A DNA stretch of 64,000 nucleotides from Desulfosediminicola flagellatus. Lineage in GTDB: Bacteria > Desulfobacterota > Desulfobulbia > Desulfobulbales > Desulfocapsaceae. The translations under genes were made by a program, and so were the position numbers. Location: the NCBI RefSeq assembly GCF_005116655.2, contig NZ_CP050698.1:1318001-1382000 (forward strand), written 5' to 3'. Position 1 is the stretch's first letter. Each line of letters starts with the position of its first letter. Below are positions 55,194 to 64,000 of this stretch, in pieces. The notes beneath the pieces are model-generated. The model saw only the letters and a list, made by a program, of their open reading frames with translations. It was not told where the DNA came from and did not search any database.

Positions 55194-55608
55194 AACATCA
55201 TGTAAAGGTTGTTTATACGTGTGGGAAATATCTTTTTTATAACAGTCCCCTGTCAATAACTCGTAGAAATGCAGCATATTACAGCCTCTGCTTTAAGGAT
55301 GTGGTCCGTGATAGCTGATGTGTTTCTTTTTGCATAAATCACCCAACATCTCAATTTGGCGCGGTTAATGCGCTGGCTCTAATTTCGGAATACTGAATCG
55401 AAGGGTCATTGTGTTAGGTATTTGTATGAAAAATCCAACAATATGAGAGGATAATGTTCTCTGGATTTCTGGGTGAGGGTGCAGTATAAAGAACTATGAT
55501 ATGACGTTTCTTGAATCTCATCAGAGATGAAATAACCTGAAAGTTCGCCTTGCGGTATCAGGTACACATTACATACCGCACAGCATCTATGAATAAACGG
55601 AGGATACT
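55194..55608. other. 415-bp gap upstream of the aldolase gene
   Basis: No gene is recognised. An 8-bp inverted repeat TGCGGTAT/ATACCGCA (55551-55558, 55573-55580) lies 28 nt before the aldolase start and may be an operator or leader hairpin. No confident promoter. Confidence 0.5.
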
Positions 55609-56880
55609 ATGAGTTTCTCGGAAGAATATGAGAAAGTTCTTAAAATAGGCAGACCACCCAACATCACCAGACTGTTTCCTAACTCGAAAGCATTGCTCGT
55701 TAGTGGCAAGGTTATTGATCGGGCTATGCTTGCTAAAGGAAAGGCGATGACCATAGCTGCTAATGGCCGCAGTCATCTGGTAATTCGAGGTGCCTTAAAG
55801 GCCGCTCAGCGTGCTGATGCTGCAATTATTATTGAAATTGCAAAATCTGAAGCCACCTACTGCCCGGTCAATTTTTATAATATTGCAAGACAGGTTGATG
55901 CTCTATGCAATGAAATGGAAATTACCGTTCCGGTGGCTATCCATGCTGACCATTATGGGATCAAGACTGAGGCGGATATTCCTCATGCAAAAGTTGAAAT
56001 CCCGTCTATGTTTGAAGCAGGCATTACTTCAATAGCTGTTGATGCCTCGCATATGCCAGACGATAAAAATCTGTTGGCAAATATCGAACTCAACACATTG
56101 ATTCCCGCCTGGGCAGGTCTGGAAACCGAGGTTGGTGAAATAAAAGGTGAGCAGGGGCTATCTACTGTTGATGATGCTTCTTTTCTTATTAAGGGGCTTA
56201 ATGCATACGGTATATCTGCAGACTGGATTGCTCTGAACAATGGCACCACCCATGGCCTGGAGTCGAGCGGCCAGGGTATTCAGGTCGATTTAACCGCAGA
56301 GATTCATAAGGCTCTTGAGCCGTATCGGGTTTCCGGAGCCCAGCATGGAACTTCTGGAAACAGCTCTGTAAAATTGCGGGCAATTGCCGAGCAGACTAAA
56401 ACCACCAAGGCTAATGTAGCGACTGCGCTACAGATGGTTGGCTGGGGTCTTGAGGTAAATGATGACGGCAATGCCATTGTAGATGAAGCGGGCAACTTCA
56501 AAAAAATCTCTTCTGAAGGCGTAACCGATGAGCTCTGGCAGAAGATGACCAATTATGCAGCGGAGCAGGGGTGGGGCGGTGGAGATTACAAGAAATTGAA
56601 TCTACCATTTGAAAACCAGATATTATCTCAGGAAAAGCCGATACGGGATCGAATGACCAAGCGTGTCGAAGATTTTATTTACTCGATCCTGACGAATGTT
56701 TTTAACGCCGATGGAACAGCGACCATTGCTAAGGATTTACTGCTTGAGGCTGGAAGTTACGATCTTGGCCCGAAGGCGGAGCCTATAGAGGATTTGGCTG
56801 AATGGAGCAAAGAACTTATTATCAAACGTGCGCAGACACTTGATGTAGATAAAGGTCCTGAAGGCGATTTTGATGACTAA
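55609..56880 (+). CDS. fba: Class II fructose-bisphosphate aldolase family protein
   Basis: A 423-residue zinc-dependent aldolase-fold protein, cleaving or making ketose bisphosphates. Motifs include VAIHADHYG (zinc histidine), SIAVDASHMP, ETEVGEIKGEQG and GAQHGTSGNS. It is longer than standard FbaA (about 360) with a C-terminal extension rich in acidic residues, so the exact substrate is less certain. Good GGAGG site before the ATG. A terminator follows at 57017. Confidence 0.88.
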   Translation: MSFSEEYEKVLKIGRPPNITRLFPNSKALLVSGKVIDRAMLAKGKAMTIAANGRSHLVIRGALKAAQRADAAIIIEIAKSEATYCPVNFYNIARQVDALCNEMEITVPVAIHADHYGIKTEADIPHAKVEIPSMFEAGITSIAVDASHMPDDKNLLANIELNTLIPAWAGLETEVGEIKGEQGLSTVDDASFLIKGLNAYGISADWIALNNGTTHGLESSGQGIQVDLTAEIHKALEPYRVSGAQHGTSGNSSVKLRAIAEQTKTTKANVATALQMVGWGLEVNDDGNAIVDEAGNFKKISSEGVTDELWQKMTNYAAEQGWGGGDYKKLNLPFENQILSQEKPIRDRMTKRVEDFIYSILTNVFNADGTATIAKDLLLEAGSYDLGPKAEPIEDLAEWSKELIIKRAQTLDVDKGPEGDFDD

Positions 56881-57016
56881 TTGAATGTGCTGTCGCTTCG
56901 CGCTTATAGTTGAGCAATCTTTGTACATCGGTACTGTTCAATCATGTTTCAGCAACCTACCCGACTAGTTGCAGATGATCAGCTTAACCAGTAAGTGTTT
57001 CTGTGCTTGACGTCAA

Positions 57017-57055
57017 TCCGGGGTCCCTGGCATTTCTGGACCCCGGAATTTTTTT
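57017..57055 (+). terminator. Rho-independent terminator after the aldolase gene
   Basis: Stem TCCGGGGTCC (57017-57026) with GGACCCCGGA (57038-57047), 11-nt loop, followed by seven T residues. Confidence 0.9.
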
Positions 57056-57075
57056 GCATACTCTCGAGGAAAGAC

Positions 57076-58089
57076 ATGAAAAAGATTTTAGTTACAGGAG
57101 CAGCAGGCTTTATTGGTGCCCATTTGAGTCAAAAACTCATTGCCAACGGTGCTGAAGTATTTGGTATTGATAATTTAAACGATTATTACGATCCGCAGCT
57201 TAAGCGTGATCGTATGGCGGCTCTGGCTGAAGGTGATAATTTCACTCATATTGATCTTGATATTGCTGACCGCCCGGGTATGGAAAAGCTGTTTCAGGAA
57301 CATAGTTTTGATGCTGTGGTTAATCTTGCTGCTCAGGCAGGTGTTCGTTATTCGCTGATCAACCCTCACTCGTATGTTGATACCAACCTGGTCGGATTTG
57401 TAAATCTGCTCGAAGGCTGTCGGCATTCACATGTTAAGCATTTTGTCTATGCCTCTTCCAGTTCGGTATACGGGGCAAATACTAATATGCCGTTTTCCGT
57501 ACATGACAATGTCGATCATCCCGTATCACTCTATGCCGCATCAAAAAAAGCTAATGAACTGATGGCACATACGTATAGTCACCTTTTTGGGCTTCCGACG
57601 ACAGGTTTACGCTTTTTTACTGTATATGGTCCATGGGGACGTCCGGATATGGCATTGTTTCTGTTTACTAAGGCTATCCTTGAGGGGCAGCCAATCAATG
57701 TTTTTAATAACGGTAATATGGAGCGTGACTTTACCTACATTGATGACATTGTCGAAGGTGTTTTCAGAGTGATTTACAAAGTTGCTGAACCAAACGATGA
57801 GTGGGATGGCAATGCTCCTGATTCTGCAACATCATATTGTCCATGGCGGGTGTATAATATCGGCAATAACAACAAGGAGAGACTCTTAAAGTATATTGAT
57901 GTGCTTGAGACCTGTCTTGGCAAGAAAGCTGATAAGAATTTTATGCCGATGCAACCCGGTGATGTACCTGCAACATACGCAAATGTCGACGATTTGGTGC
58001 GAGACTTTGATTATAAACCGGCAACAACCCTGGAGTTCGGCATTGAAAAATTTGTCGAGTGGTATAAACGCTATTATGCAATTGCCTGA
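57076..58089 (+). CDS. NAD-dependent epimerase, UDP-glucuronate 4-epimerase type
   Basis: A 337-residue extended SDR enzyme. [11 protein letters not shown] (about 7-17) binds NAD, the catalytic Tyr-Lys pair is in [12 protein letters not shown], and [13 protein letters not shown] plus [13 protein letters not shown] are typical of UDP-glucuronate/galacturonate epimerases used for surface polysaccharides. ATG 57076 is chosen since GAGGAAAG precedes it; the frame opens back to 56995, across the terminator. No other polysaccharide genes adjoin. Confidence 0.9.
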   Translation: MKKILVTGAAGFIGAHLSQKLIANGAEVFGIDNLNDYYDPQLKRDRMAALAEGDNFTHIDLDIADRPGMEKLFQEHSFDAVVNLAAQAGVRYSLINPHSYVDTNLVGFVNLLEGCRHSHVKHFVYASSSSVYGANTNMPFSVHDNVDHPVSLYAASKKANELMAHTYSHLFGLPTTGLRFFTVYGPWGRPDMALFLFTKAILEGQPINVFNNGNMERDFTYIDDIVEGVFRVIYKVAEPNDEWDGNAPDSATSYCPWRVYNIGNNNKERLLKYIDVLETCLGKKADKNFMPMQPGDVPATYANVDDLVRDFDYKPATTLEFGIEKFVEWYKRYYAIA

Positions 58090-58114
58090 ACAGGCATTCT
58101 GTAGAGTGTAGATT

Positions 58115-58148
58115 AATCCCGTCAGTTACCAGAACTGACGGGATTTTT
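58115..58148. terminator. Bidirectional terminator
   Basis: A perfect 13-bp stem (58115-58127 with 58133-58145) around a 5-nt loop, with T residues on the plus side and AT-rich sequence on the minus side, between the convergent epimerase and ParB-like genes. Confidence 0.88.
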
Positions 58149-58153
58149 CGTTA

Positions 58154-59263
58154 TCACCCTTTTTTTACAATCGCCATACCCGGCAACAGGGTCTGGGTAG
58201 CCTGTACACCTTTCCATTGCCGGATAGTAGTAAAAAGAAACTGTGTGAGCAGTTCTGCATCTGATGATAAGAGGTCCCGGTTCAGGACGACTTTTATTAT
58301 AATGTCGATAGAGCCATGCACCGAGTGAACTTCACGCACTTCATCGAGTTCGGCTAATTTATCAAAGATCCTTTTTTCGTACTTCCCCTCGACATTGAGC
58401 AGAATAAAAGCGGTTATTTCACGCCGCATTTCCGGATATTCCTGTTCTTTATGTTCGGCCATTTTAGTCCTGAACTGTTCCATATCTTTAGGGATGAGTT
58501 TATCCACTCCTATTCCGTATTTCCTGGCTTTACCCTTTTCCCACTGATGAACAGAAATATAGAGGTAAAGATCGTCGACGGTTCGGTTCTTAAACGATTT
58601 TACTAAACCACTATTTTTAATGAGTGTTGAGAGTGGGCGGTAAATTGTACGATACCAGTCAGCAGCTGCCTGCTGGTAAGAAATCTCAGTGTTTTGCTTC
58701 GCGTGGAGGTGGTTGCGATGTTCTTCTATTTGTCTCCGTAAATGCTGAAACTGGCCAAGCTCTGTGAGATCAATGGTGTGTGGGATGCCAGCCTCATCAC
58801 GAAATGCGGTTTTCTCTACATAAAGCCTGTTTTCGAGGGTATCGGCGGTAGGAAGCAGTTCAAGTATGCAGGCACGTATGTGGCTGTGCTGGAGTTCTTT
58901 TGCCGCTGTAACACGATGATGGCCATCAAGTATAAAATAGTCATCTTTAATCTGGTAAACAGAGACAGGAGGCAGGGATTTGCCTTCCCGCATGCGGTGG
59001 ATTATGCCTTGTAATCTTTCGCTGGTTGCCTGATGAGCTCTTTTGGGCTTAAACTGGCTGTCGAAATCGCGATAACGGCCTACGCTGCCGACAATCCTGT
59101 CTAATGGAATCATTGAGGTGCCACGATCAACCGAATCATAGGCCATCTCTGATTCCTGGCGTTCACCAAAATTCTGGAGCTGGTCTTTTGTATAATCTTT
59201 ATCCTGCGGCAAAAATCTTTTCAGGAATTCAAGAGGACTGAATTTCGAGGGTGTAGTAGCCAT
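58154..59263 (-). CDS. ParB-like N-terminal domain fused to an Lrp/AsnC-type (RAM) domain
   Basis: A 369-residue protein. Residues about 50-130 resemble a ParB/sulfiredoxin-like fold (IPLDRIVGSVGRY, YFILDGHHRVTAAKEL near 109-124). A helical middle follows. The last 85 residues (FILLNVEGKYEKRIFDKL...VHGSIDIIIKVV) match the ligand-binding RAM domain of Lrp/AsnC regulators. No helix-turn-helix was recognised. The start overlaps the preceding phosphoesterase gene by 35 nt. Function unknown. Confidence 0.75.
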   Translation of the reverse strand: MATTPSKFSPLEFLKRFLPQDKDYTKDQLQNFGERQESEMAYDSVDRGTSMIPLDRIVGSVGRYRDFDSQFKPKRAHQATSERLQGIIHRMREGKSLPPVSVYQIKDDYFILDGHHRVTAAKELQHSHIRACILELLPTADTLENRLYVEKTAFRDEAGIPHTIDLTELGQFQHLRRQIEEHRNHLHAKQNTEISYQQAAADWYRTIYRPLSTLIKNSGLVKSFKNRTVDDLYLYISVHQWEKGKARKYGIGVDKLIPKDMEQFRTKMAEHKEQEYPEMRREITAFILLNVEGKYEKRIFDKLAELDEVREVHSVHGSIDIIIKVVLNRDLLSSDAELLTQFLFTTIRQWKGVQATQTLLPGMAIVKKG

Positions 59264-59834
59264 AGCAGTTGATTATCTTGGTTGCGTCGAAGGTTGTGGT
59301 ACGTAGCGACTGGTCTTCAAACAAGGTATGGATGTGACCATGCAGAAGATAGCCGGGCTTGTAGCGCGTAATGAATTTTCGAAAAACATGAAACCCTCTG
59401 TGGCAGGGGTCTTCAGCATCATTGATATACCGTGGTGGGGCGTGGGTAATGAGCAGGTCAATACCCTTTTGGCGCCATAATTGAAACCACATTTTCCTTA
59501 TTTTTCCAGCCATTTCCTGCTCTGTGTACTGGTTCAGTCCACCATTATACCAGCGACTGCCCGAAAATCCGGTAATGCGGATACCGCTATGCGTTATGAT
59601 GGTTCTGTCGAGTAATCGGCATCCAATCGGCGGGGAAGCATCATGACGAATATCATGATTTCCAAGGACATAGTACAGTGGGACATCATATCTGGCACGG
59701 AGGTTGCTCAGGTATTCGGGTGGCAGGTCACCGCAACCGATTATGAGATCAACATCAGGAATATACGGCAAGCCGTCAGCAGTTTTCTCAAGTAATTTTG
59801 CTGTTACTGTATCTGCGACGGCGAGGATTTTCAT
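59229..59834 (-). CDS. Calcineurin-like metallophosphoesterase
   Basis: A 201-residue metal-dependent phosphoesterase of a different subgroup from that at 8735. Motifs: DTVT near residue 8 (the usual DxH is degenerate), IIGCGDLPPEY, LGNHDIRHD, ITHAPPRY and LHGHIHTLF. The altered first motif may affect metal binding. Its end overlaps the ParB-like gene, and dxs lies 55 nt upstream; it is likely part of the xseB-ispA-dxs transcript. Confidence 0.82.
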   Translation of the reverse strand: MKILAVADTVTAKLLEKTADGLPYIPDVDLIIGCGDLPPEYLSNLRARYDVPLYYVLGNHDIRHDASPPIGCRLLDRTIITHSGIRITGFSGSRWYNGGLNQYTEQEMAGKIRKMWFQLWRQKGIDLLITHAPPRYINDAEDPCHRGFHVFRKFITRYKPGYLLHGHIHTLFEDQSLRTTTFDATKIINCYGYYTLEIQSS

Positions 59835-59889
59835 AGAAGAGGTATGAGCGGCTGGATCTCATATTGAGCAGAGCAACCGCATTCAGGTG

Positions 59890-61842
59890 TTAAAGAAATT
59901 TCAGAGGATCTTTACCCATTATCTTCAGTGCGGCTTTGACTATTGCGGGAGTGTCGATGCCGCTATTTTTCCATAGCGTTCTCTGTGGACCATGCTCTAT
60001 GAACTTATCTGAGTAGCCAAGTAGAGTGGTTTTTACTGAATGCATCTGTTGCATACTGAGTAGTTCCAGTATTGAACTGCCAAATCCGCCTGCAACTGCA
60101 TTATCTTCAATGGTAACAACCCGACCTGTTTTTTCGGCCCAGTGGCAGATCAACTCGCCATCAAGCGGCTTTAAAAATCGCGGATTGATGACTGTGGCCT
60201 TAAAGCCAAGTTCAGCGAGCTTTTTAGCAGCGGCCAAAGCCGGGTAAACCCGATTGCCTATAGGGAGAAGAAGAACGTCATCTCCTTCAACAAGCACTTC
60301 ACCTTTGCCAATTTCCAATCTATTCAGTTCATCTGTAAGTTCAACCCCTTCGCCTGAACCTCGTGGGTATCTAATACAGGTAGGACCGTCATAGTTGACT
60401 GAGGTAAAAAGCATGTGGCGAAGTTCTTCTTCATCTTTAGGTGCCATAAGCACCAGATTAGGGATGAATTTAAGAAAAGAGATGTCGAAGACACCATGGT
60501 GGGTTGGACCATCATCGCCAACTACACCTGCCCGGTCAATAGCAAACGTTACTGGAAGATTGGGAATGCAGATATCATGAATAATCTGATCCATCGCACG
60601 TTGAAGAAAACTTGAATATATAGCGACAACCGGTCGAATCCCTTCTGTAGACATTCCTGCGGCAAAGGTAACGGCGTGTTGTTCGGCGATTCCAACATCG
60701 AAAAATCGTTCAGGATAGGTGGATGAAAATTCAGATAAACCGGTCCCTGCTACCATCGCGGCTGAGATAGCTGTAATTCGACTGTCTTCTTTGGCCATTG
60801 AGCAGAGGGTATCCCCAAACACCTTAGTGTAGCTGATGTTTCCTTTTGAGGAATGTGGTTTCCCTGTTTCAAGATTAAAGGGACCGACACCGTGATATGC
60901 TCCGGGATTTTTCTCAGCAGGCTCATAGCCTTTGCCTTTAGTGGTCAATACATGGATAAGAGTAGGACCATGAGAATTTTCGCGTGCGGTTCTGAGGGTA
61001 GGGATCAGCTCTTCGTAGTTATGGCCCATAATGGGACCAATATAATCGAATTTAAATGCCTCAAACAGCATGCCGGGGGTGAAGAATGATTTAAATGATT
61101 CCTCACTTTTTTTGAGCACGCTTAATATGTTCTCACCAACATTAGGGATAGCGGTAAGTCGTTCCTCAATGTGGTTTTTGACCCTCCTCATAGTTCTACC
61201 TGTGAGCTTACGGCTCAGGAAACTGGAGAGTGCCCCGACATTTGGTGAAATGGACATTTCGTTATCGTTTAAGATAACAATCAGATCTTCGTTAAGATGT
61301 CCGGCATGGTTAAGTGCTTCAAAAGCCATTCCGGCGGTCATGGAACCGTCACCGATGATTGCTATAGCCTTTTTGCCGTTTTCACCGAGGTTCTTGCCTA
61401 CAGTCATGCCAAGGGCTGCAGAAATAGATGTTGAACTGTGACCAGTCTCAAAACTGTCGAACTCGCTTTCTTTAAACTTTGGAAAGCCGCTCATGCCTTT
61501 ATATTGGCGGAGGCTGGCAAACTGCTCCCGTCGTCCGGTGAGGAGTTTGTGAGTATACGACTGATGACCAACATCCCAGATCAATTTATCATTCGGTGTA
61601 TCGAATATATAATGCAGAGCGATGGTTAATTCCACGACACCAAGGCTCGGCGCAAGATGGCCTCCAGTCTTGGAAACAGTATGGATAATCGTATCTCGGA
61701 TTTCCTGTGCCAGTTGTTCGAGTTCGGGCATAGAAAAATCTCGGATATCTGAAGGTGAATTTACTCTGGGTAATAACAGAGTATTCGGGTCTTGATTGAG
61801 TGTGGGTAGCATAGCGGTGGTTACAGGGGGAAGGCAAGTCAT
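59890..61842 (-). CDS. dxs: 1-deoxy-D-xylulose-5-phosphate synthase
   Basis: Thiamine diphosphate enzyme that joins pyruvate and glyceraldehyde-3-phosphate, first step of the MEP pathway. The 650-residue protein has VGHQSYTHK, the ThDP motif GDGSMTAGMAFEALNHAG with Asn in NDNEMS, the DRAGVVGDDGPTHHG segment and the C-terminal transketolase domain. Start ATG 61842 or 61812 (MLPTLNQ), neither with a strong ribosome-binding site. Together with ispA just upstream. Confidence 0.97.
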   Translation of the reverse strand: MTCLPPVTTAMLPTLNQDPNTLLLPRVNSPSDIRDFSMPELEQLAQEIRDTIIHTVSKTGGHLAPSLGVVELTIALHYIFDTPNDKLIWDVGHQSYTHKLLTGRREQFASLRQYKGMSGFPKFKESEFDSFETGHSSTSISAALGMTVGKNLGENGKKAIAIIGDGSMTAGMAFEALNHAGHLNEDLIVILNDNEMSISPNVGALSSFLSRKLTGRTMRRVKNHIEERLTAIPNVGENILSVLKKSEESFKSFFTPGMLFEAFKFDYIGPIMGHNYEELIPTLRTARENSHGPTLIHVLTTKGKGYEPAEKNPGAYHGVGPFNLETGKPHSSKGNISYTKVFGDTLCSMAKEDSRITAISAAMVAGTGLSEFSSTYPERFFDVGIAEQHAVTFAAGMSTEGIRPVVAIYSSFLQRAMDQIIHDICIPNLPVTFAIDRAGVVGDDGPTHHGVFDISFLKFIPNLVLMAPKDEEELRHMLFTSVNYDGPTCIRYPRGSGEGVELTDELNRLEIGKGEVLVEGDDVLLLPIGNRVYPALAAAKKLAELGFKATVINPRFLKPLDGELICHWAEKTGRVVTIEDNAVAGGFGSSILELLSMQQMHSVKTTLLGYSDKFIEHGPQRTLWKNSGIDTPAIVKAALKIMGKDPLKFL

Positions 61843-61959
61843 TACGTATCAACAGTAAATTAAAAACAATGTTTCAGACTGTCTAATGTACAACACGTTG
61901 CATGATCTGCAAGCCATAGCCTGTTTGTCGTACTTATTTAGTTTTTGTCCGGCGCGAAA

Positions 61960-62856
61960 CTAGTTGCTCCGGGTATATATATATGAAGCTAATTTGCGTA
62001 GCGGTTCTGCATTGCTGTCAAAGTCTGCAAGCGCATCAATCGCACGGTCAACTGCTTCTTTGGCAAGATCACGGGTTTTGTCGATCCCGAAATAGGCTGG
62101 GTAGGTTGCCTTGCCACGTTCTGCATCGCTTCCTGCTGCTTTGCCGAGCTGCTCAGTTGTCGCGGTTGCATTGAGTAGATCGTCTACAATCTGGAAAGCC
62201 AGACCGATATTATCACCATAGATTTTAAGCTTTTCCAGCTGGACAGGGGTAGCGTCTGCACCAATTGCACCGGCAAGTACGGCACAGGTTATTAGGGCAC
62301 CTGTCTTGTTGCGATGGATTGTCTTTAATGTCTCAAACGGGAATTCTTTGTTCTCGTTGGCGATATCAAGCGCCTGACCGCCAACCATTCCGAGGGAACC
62401 GGAAGCTTTTGCGATGAGGTTAACTATTTTTAAACGGCTTTCCGGTCTGAGTGTACCATTGTTTTCATCACTCAGCAGATCAAATGCATAGGTAAGCAGT
62501 CCATCTCCAGCTAAAATAGCGCCAGCCTCGCCATAGAGAACATGGCTCGTAGGTTTGCCGCGGCGCAGGTCATCATCATCCATGGCAGGAAGATCGTCAT
62601 GGATCAGCGAGTAGGTATGAATGCACTCAAGGGCGCAACTTACCGGAAGCAGGTTTTCATGGGTTGCCGGGCTTTGATCAATTGCAGCTCCGGCGGCAAG
62701 GCAGAGAATCGGCCGGACGCGCTTACCTCCGGCAAAAAGGCTATAGCGCATCGCGTCTATATGCTCAGTAAACGGCTCATCCGCTTTCAGCATATATCGG
62801 TTCATGGCTTTTTCAACTAGTATTCGCTGCTCACTCAGATAGGTCGTTATGTTCAC
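61960..62856 (-). CDS. ispA: Farnesyl/geranyl diphosphate synthase
   Basis: Chain-elongating prenyltransferase, 298 residues from GTG 62856. First Asp-rich motif in [15 protein letters not shown], second in [12 protein letters not shown] 62856 is chosen because GAGGGG precedes it and the length then fits the family; the frame continues upstream into xseB. It overlaps the xseB end by 26 nt, a common arrangement. Confidence 0.94.
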   Translation of the reverse strand: MNITTYLSEQRILVEKAMNRYMLKADEPFTEHIDAMRYSLFAGGKRVRPILCLAAGAAIDQSPATHENLLPVSCALECIHTYSLIHDDLPAMDDDDLRRGKPTSHVLYGEAGAILAGDGLLTYAFDLLSDENNGTLRPESRLKIVNLIAKASGSLGMVGGQALDIANENKEFPFETLKTIHRNKTGALITCAVLAGAIGADATPVQLEKLKIYGDNIGLAFQIVDDLLNATATTEQLGKAAGSDAERGKATYPAYFGIDKTRDLAKEAVDRAIDALADFDSNAEPLRKLASYIYTRSN

Positions 62857-63079
62857 TATTCCCCTCGGTGAATGGTACTGCTTCAATTTTACCGTCTTTT
62901 TCCAGTAGCAGTTCCACCTTTGCCCGTGCTTCATTAAGCTGTTCACTGCAGAAGCGTGCGAGTTGGATGCCTTCGTCAAATTTTTTCAGGCTTTTGTCGA
63001 GGCTTAATTCACCGTCTTCGAGTTCCTGAGTAATCTGCTCAAGACGCGATAGAGCTGCTTCGAATGATTTTTTGGCCAT
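62831..63079 (-). CDS. xseB: Exodeoxyribonuclease VII small subunit
   Basis: An 82-residue helical protein ([33 protein letters not shown] in two parts), the small subunit of exonuclease VII. ATG 63079 is used; codons upstream are not conserved in kind. It begins the xseB-ispA-dxs run. No xseA is in the window. Confidence 0.93.
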   Translation of the reverse strand: MAKKSFEAALSRLEQITQELEDGELSLDKSLKKFDEGIQLARFCSEQLNEARAKVELLLEKDGKIEAVPFTEGNSEHNDLSE

Positions 63080-63377
63080 GACACATATCCGGTTGTTTGG
63101 AAAAAGATTGTTGGACCCGTTCCTGTTTCTTTTTTGATAGAAGCGAGTTACAACTGGTTGTATTTTATACACCAAAGCTTGGGTCGTTATCGATCAAAAG
63201 CCCGGTTATTAAACGGCTTTAAATTTGGTGTGAATATATCTATCTGCTCTGTTCCGCGCAAGGATTGATTGCATTAATTTGCTACGCCGTATTATCTATA
63301 CCACATAATTCCTGGAAAACAGCGGGACTACGAGGCACAAGAGTGACTAAATAGAACGATATGGAGATATCCTTATC

Positions 63378-64000
63378 ATGATTAAATCAATCCAATTGTT
63401 TGTTCGATGGCTCGAAGTAGAAAAAGGGTATTCAGGCCATACCATTAGCGGTTATACACGTGATCTTGAGGAATTTACTGTGTTCCTGGGAGACTCTGCA
63501 GACGTGACAACCATTGACGCAAGCAGGGTTCGGTCATTTGTCGTCAGCCTTCACGGGCATAACAGTGCTGCGACAGTTGGCAGGAAACTTTCTGCTTTGC
63601 GCACATTTTTTCGGTATCTGCAGCGACGAAAAATCGTAAATAATGATCCGCTGGCCGGTATATCAGGGCCGAAAGTAGGTCAGAGTATACCGGTATTCTT
63701 AACAGTTGATGAGACCTTCGCACTTCTTGAAGAACCTGGTGAGACGGATACTTTCAGGCTTCGGGACCAGGCCATGCTTGAGTTACTGTATTCAACGGGG
63801 ATGAGGGTATCGGAACTCGTCTCACGTGACATCCCTGACCTTGATTTCAATGAGGAAGTGCTTAGGGTGAGGGGCAAAGGAAATAAGGAACGAATTGTTC
63901 CGGTTGGTCGCCCGGCTCTGGAGGCCTTGACAGCCTGGTTACCCGGACGTGAGAGATTACTGGTAAACAGGGCGGCACGAGGTAAAGCTGCAGGCACTAA
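63378..64000 (+). CDS. xerC: Tyrosine recombinase XerC (partial, runs off the window)
   Basis: 207 codons are visible, with no stop before the window edge. The N-terminal SAM-like core-binding domain has GYSGHTISGYTRDLEEF; the catalytic domain shows the first catalytic Arg in STGMRVSEL and Lys in VRGKGNKERIVPVG. The rest of the active site (HxxR, Tyr) lies outside. XerC-type recombinases resolve chromosome dimers at dif; XerD cannot be excluded. A GGAGA site precedes the ATG. Confidence 0.88.
   Translation, partial: MIKSIQLFVRWLEVEKGYSGHTISGYTRDLEEFTVFLGDSADVTTIDASRVRSFVVSLHGHNSAATVGRKLSALRTFFRYLQRRKIVNNDPLAGISGPKVGQSIPVFLTVDETFALLEEPGETDTFRLRDQAMLELLYSTGMRVSELVSRDIPDLDFNEEVLRVRGKGNKERIVPVGRPALEALTAWLPGRERLLVNRAARGKAAGT

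Overview
The window is about 64 kb of a gene-dense bacterial chromosome of moderate GC content. The mix of genes (CarD-type regulator, two-domain L25/Ctc, DUF1844 protein, both GlnRS and GluRS, several FeoA proteins plus a FeoB-associated Cys-rich peptide, tandem PPK2 enzymes, PilS/PilR-like pair, ispE-tRNA-Gln-prs-rplY-pth order) suggests a Desulfobacterota (former Deltaproteobacteria) relative, probably near Desulfobulbales. That placement is inference from gene content, not a database match. No prophage, plasmid, CRISPR array or complete insertion sequence is visible. Almost every gene is a chromosomal core or metabolic gene.

Layout. 1-6.7 kb: small membrane protein, alr, argS, a short anchored protein and secA, followed by a tandem duplication of the secA 3' end plus a heptamer-repeat hairpin. 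6.7-9.5 kb, minus strand: two polyphosphate kinase 2 genes and a YfcE-like phosphoesterase. 10.2-16.7 kb, plus strand: argJ, then CHAD protein, ParA-like ATPase and SixA phosphatase with ATGA-type junctions, then an MFS transporter, a small Cys protein and a nucleoside-recognition membrane protein. 16.9-26.3 kb: avtA, an exported 21-MORN-repeat protein, a DUF4177 protein, an M20 amidohydrolase / GCS2 ligase / gamma-glutamyltransferase set, and an ECF sigma/anti-sigma pair. 26.7-30.6 kb, minus: feoB, three feoA-type genes and a 54-residue FeoB-associated peptide. 30.8-34.0 kb, minus: gltX and glnS. 34.5-47.8 kb, plus: serA, DUF1844 gene, ispE, tRNA-Gln, prs, rplY, pth, carD, rluD, coaE, rho, rpmE, prfA, prmC, murA. 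48.1-58.1 kb: a receiver-pyruvate kinase fusion, an anchored protein, PilS/PilR-like pair (minus), GIY-YIG protein (minus), a frameshifted tatC, class II aldolase, UDP-sugar epimerase. 58.2-63.1 kb, minus: ParB-like/RAM fusion, phosphoesterase, dxs, ispA, xseB. The right edge holds a partial xerC.

How genes work together. Isoprenoid precursor genes (dxs, ispA, ispE), translation genes (argS, glnS, gltX, tRNA-Gln, L25, L31, RF1, its methylase, Pth) and iron uptake (feo) form coherent groups. Two PPK2 genes stand close to a CHAD (polyphosphate-binding fold) gene that overlaps a ParA-type ATPase gene, which suggests polyphosphate granule synthesis and positioning. The most unusual single protein is a pyruvate kinase with an intact N-terminal receiver domain.

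Intergenic DNA is unusually repeat-rich: two 153-bp MITE-like elements with 12-bp inverted termini and near-perfect 8-bp target duplications, a dispersed 143-164 bp imperfect-palindrome family, another 128-bp palindrome, and two inverted heptamer arrays.
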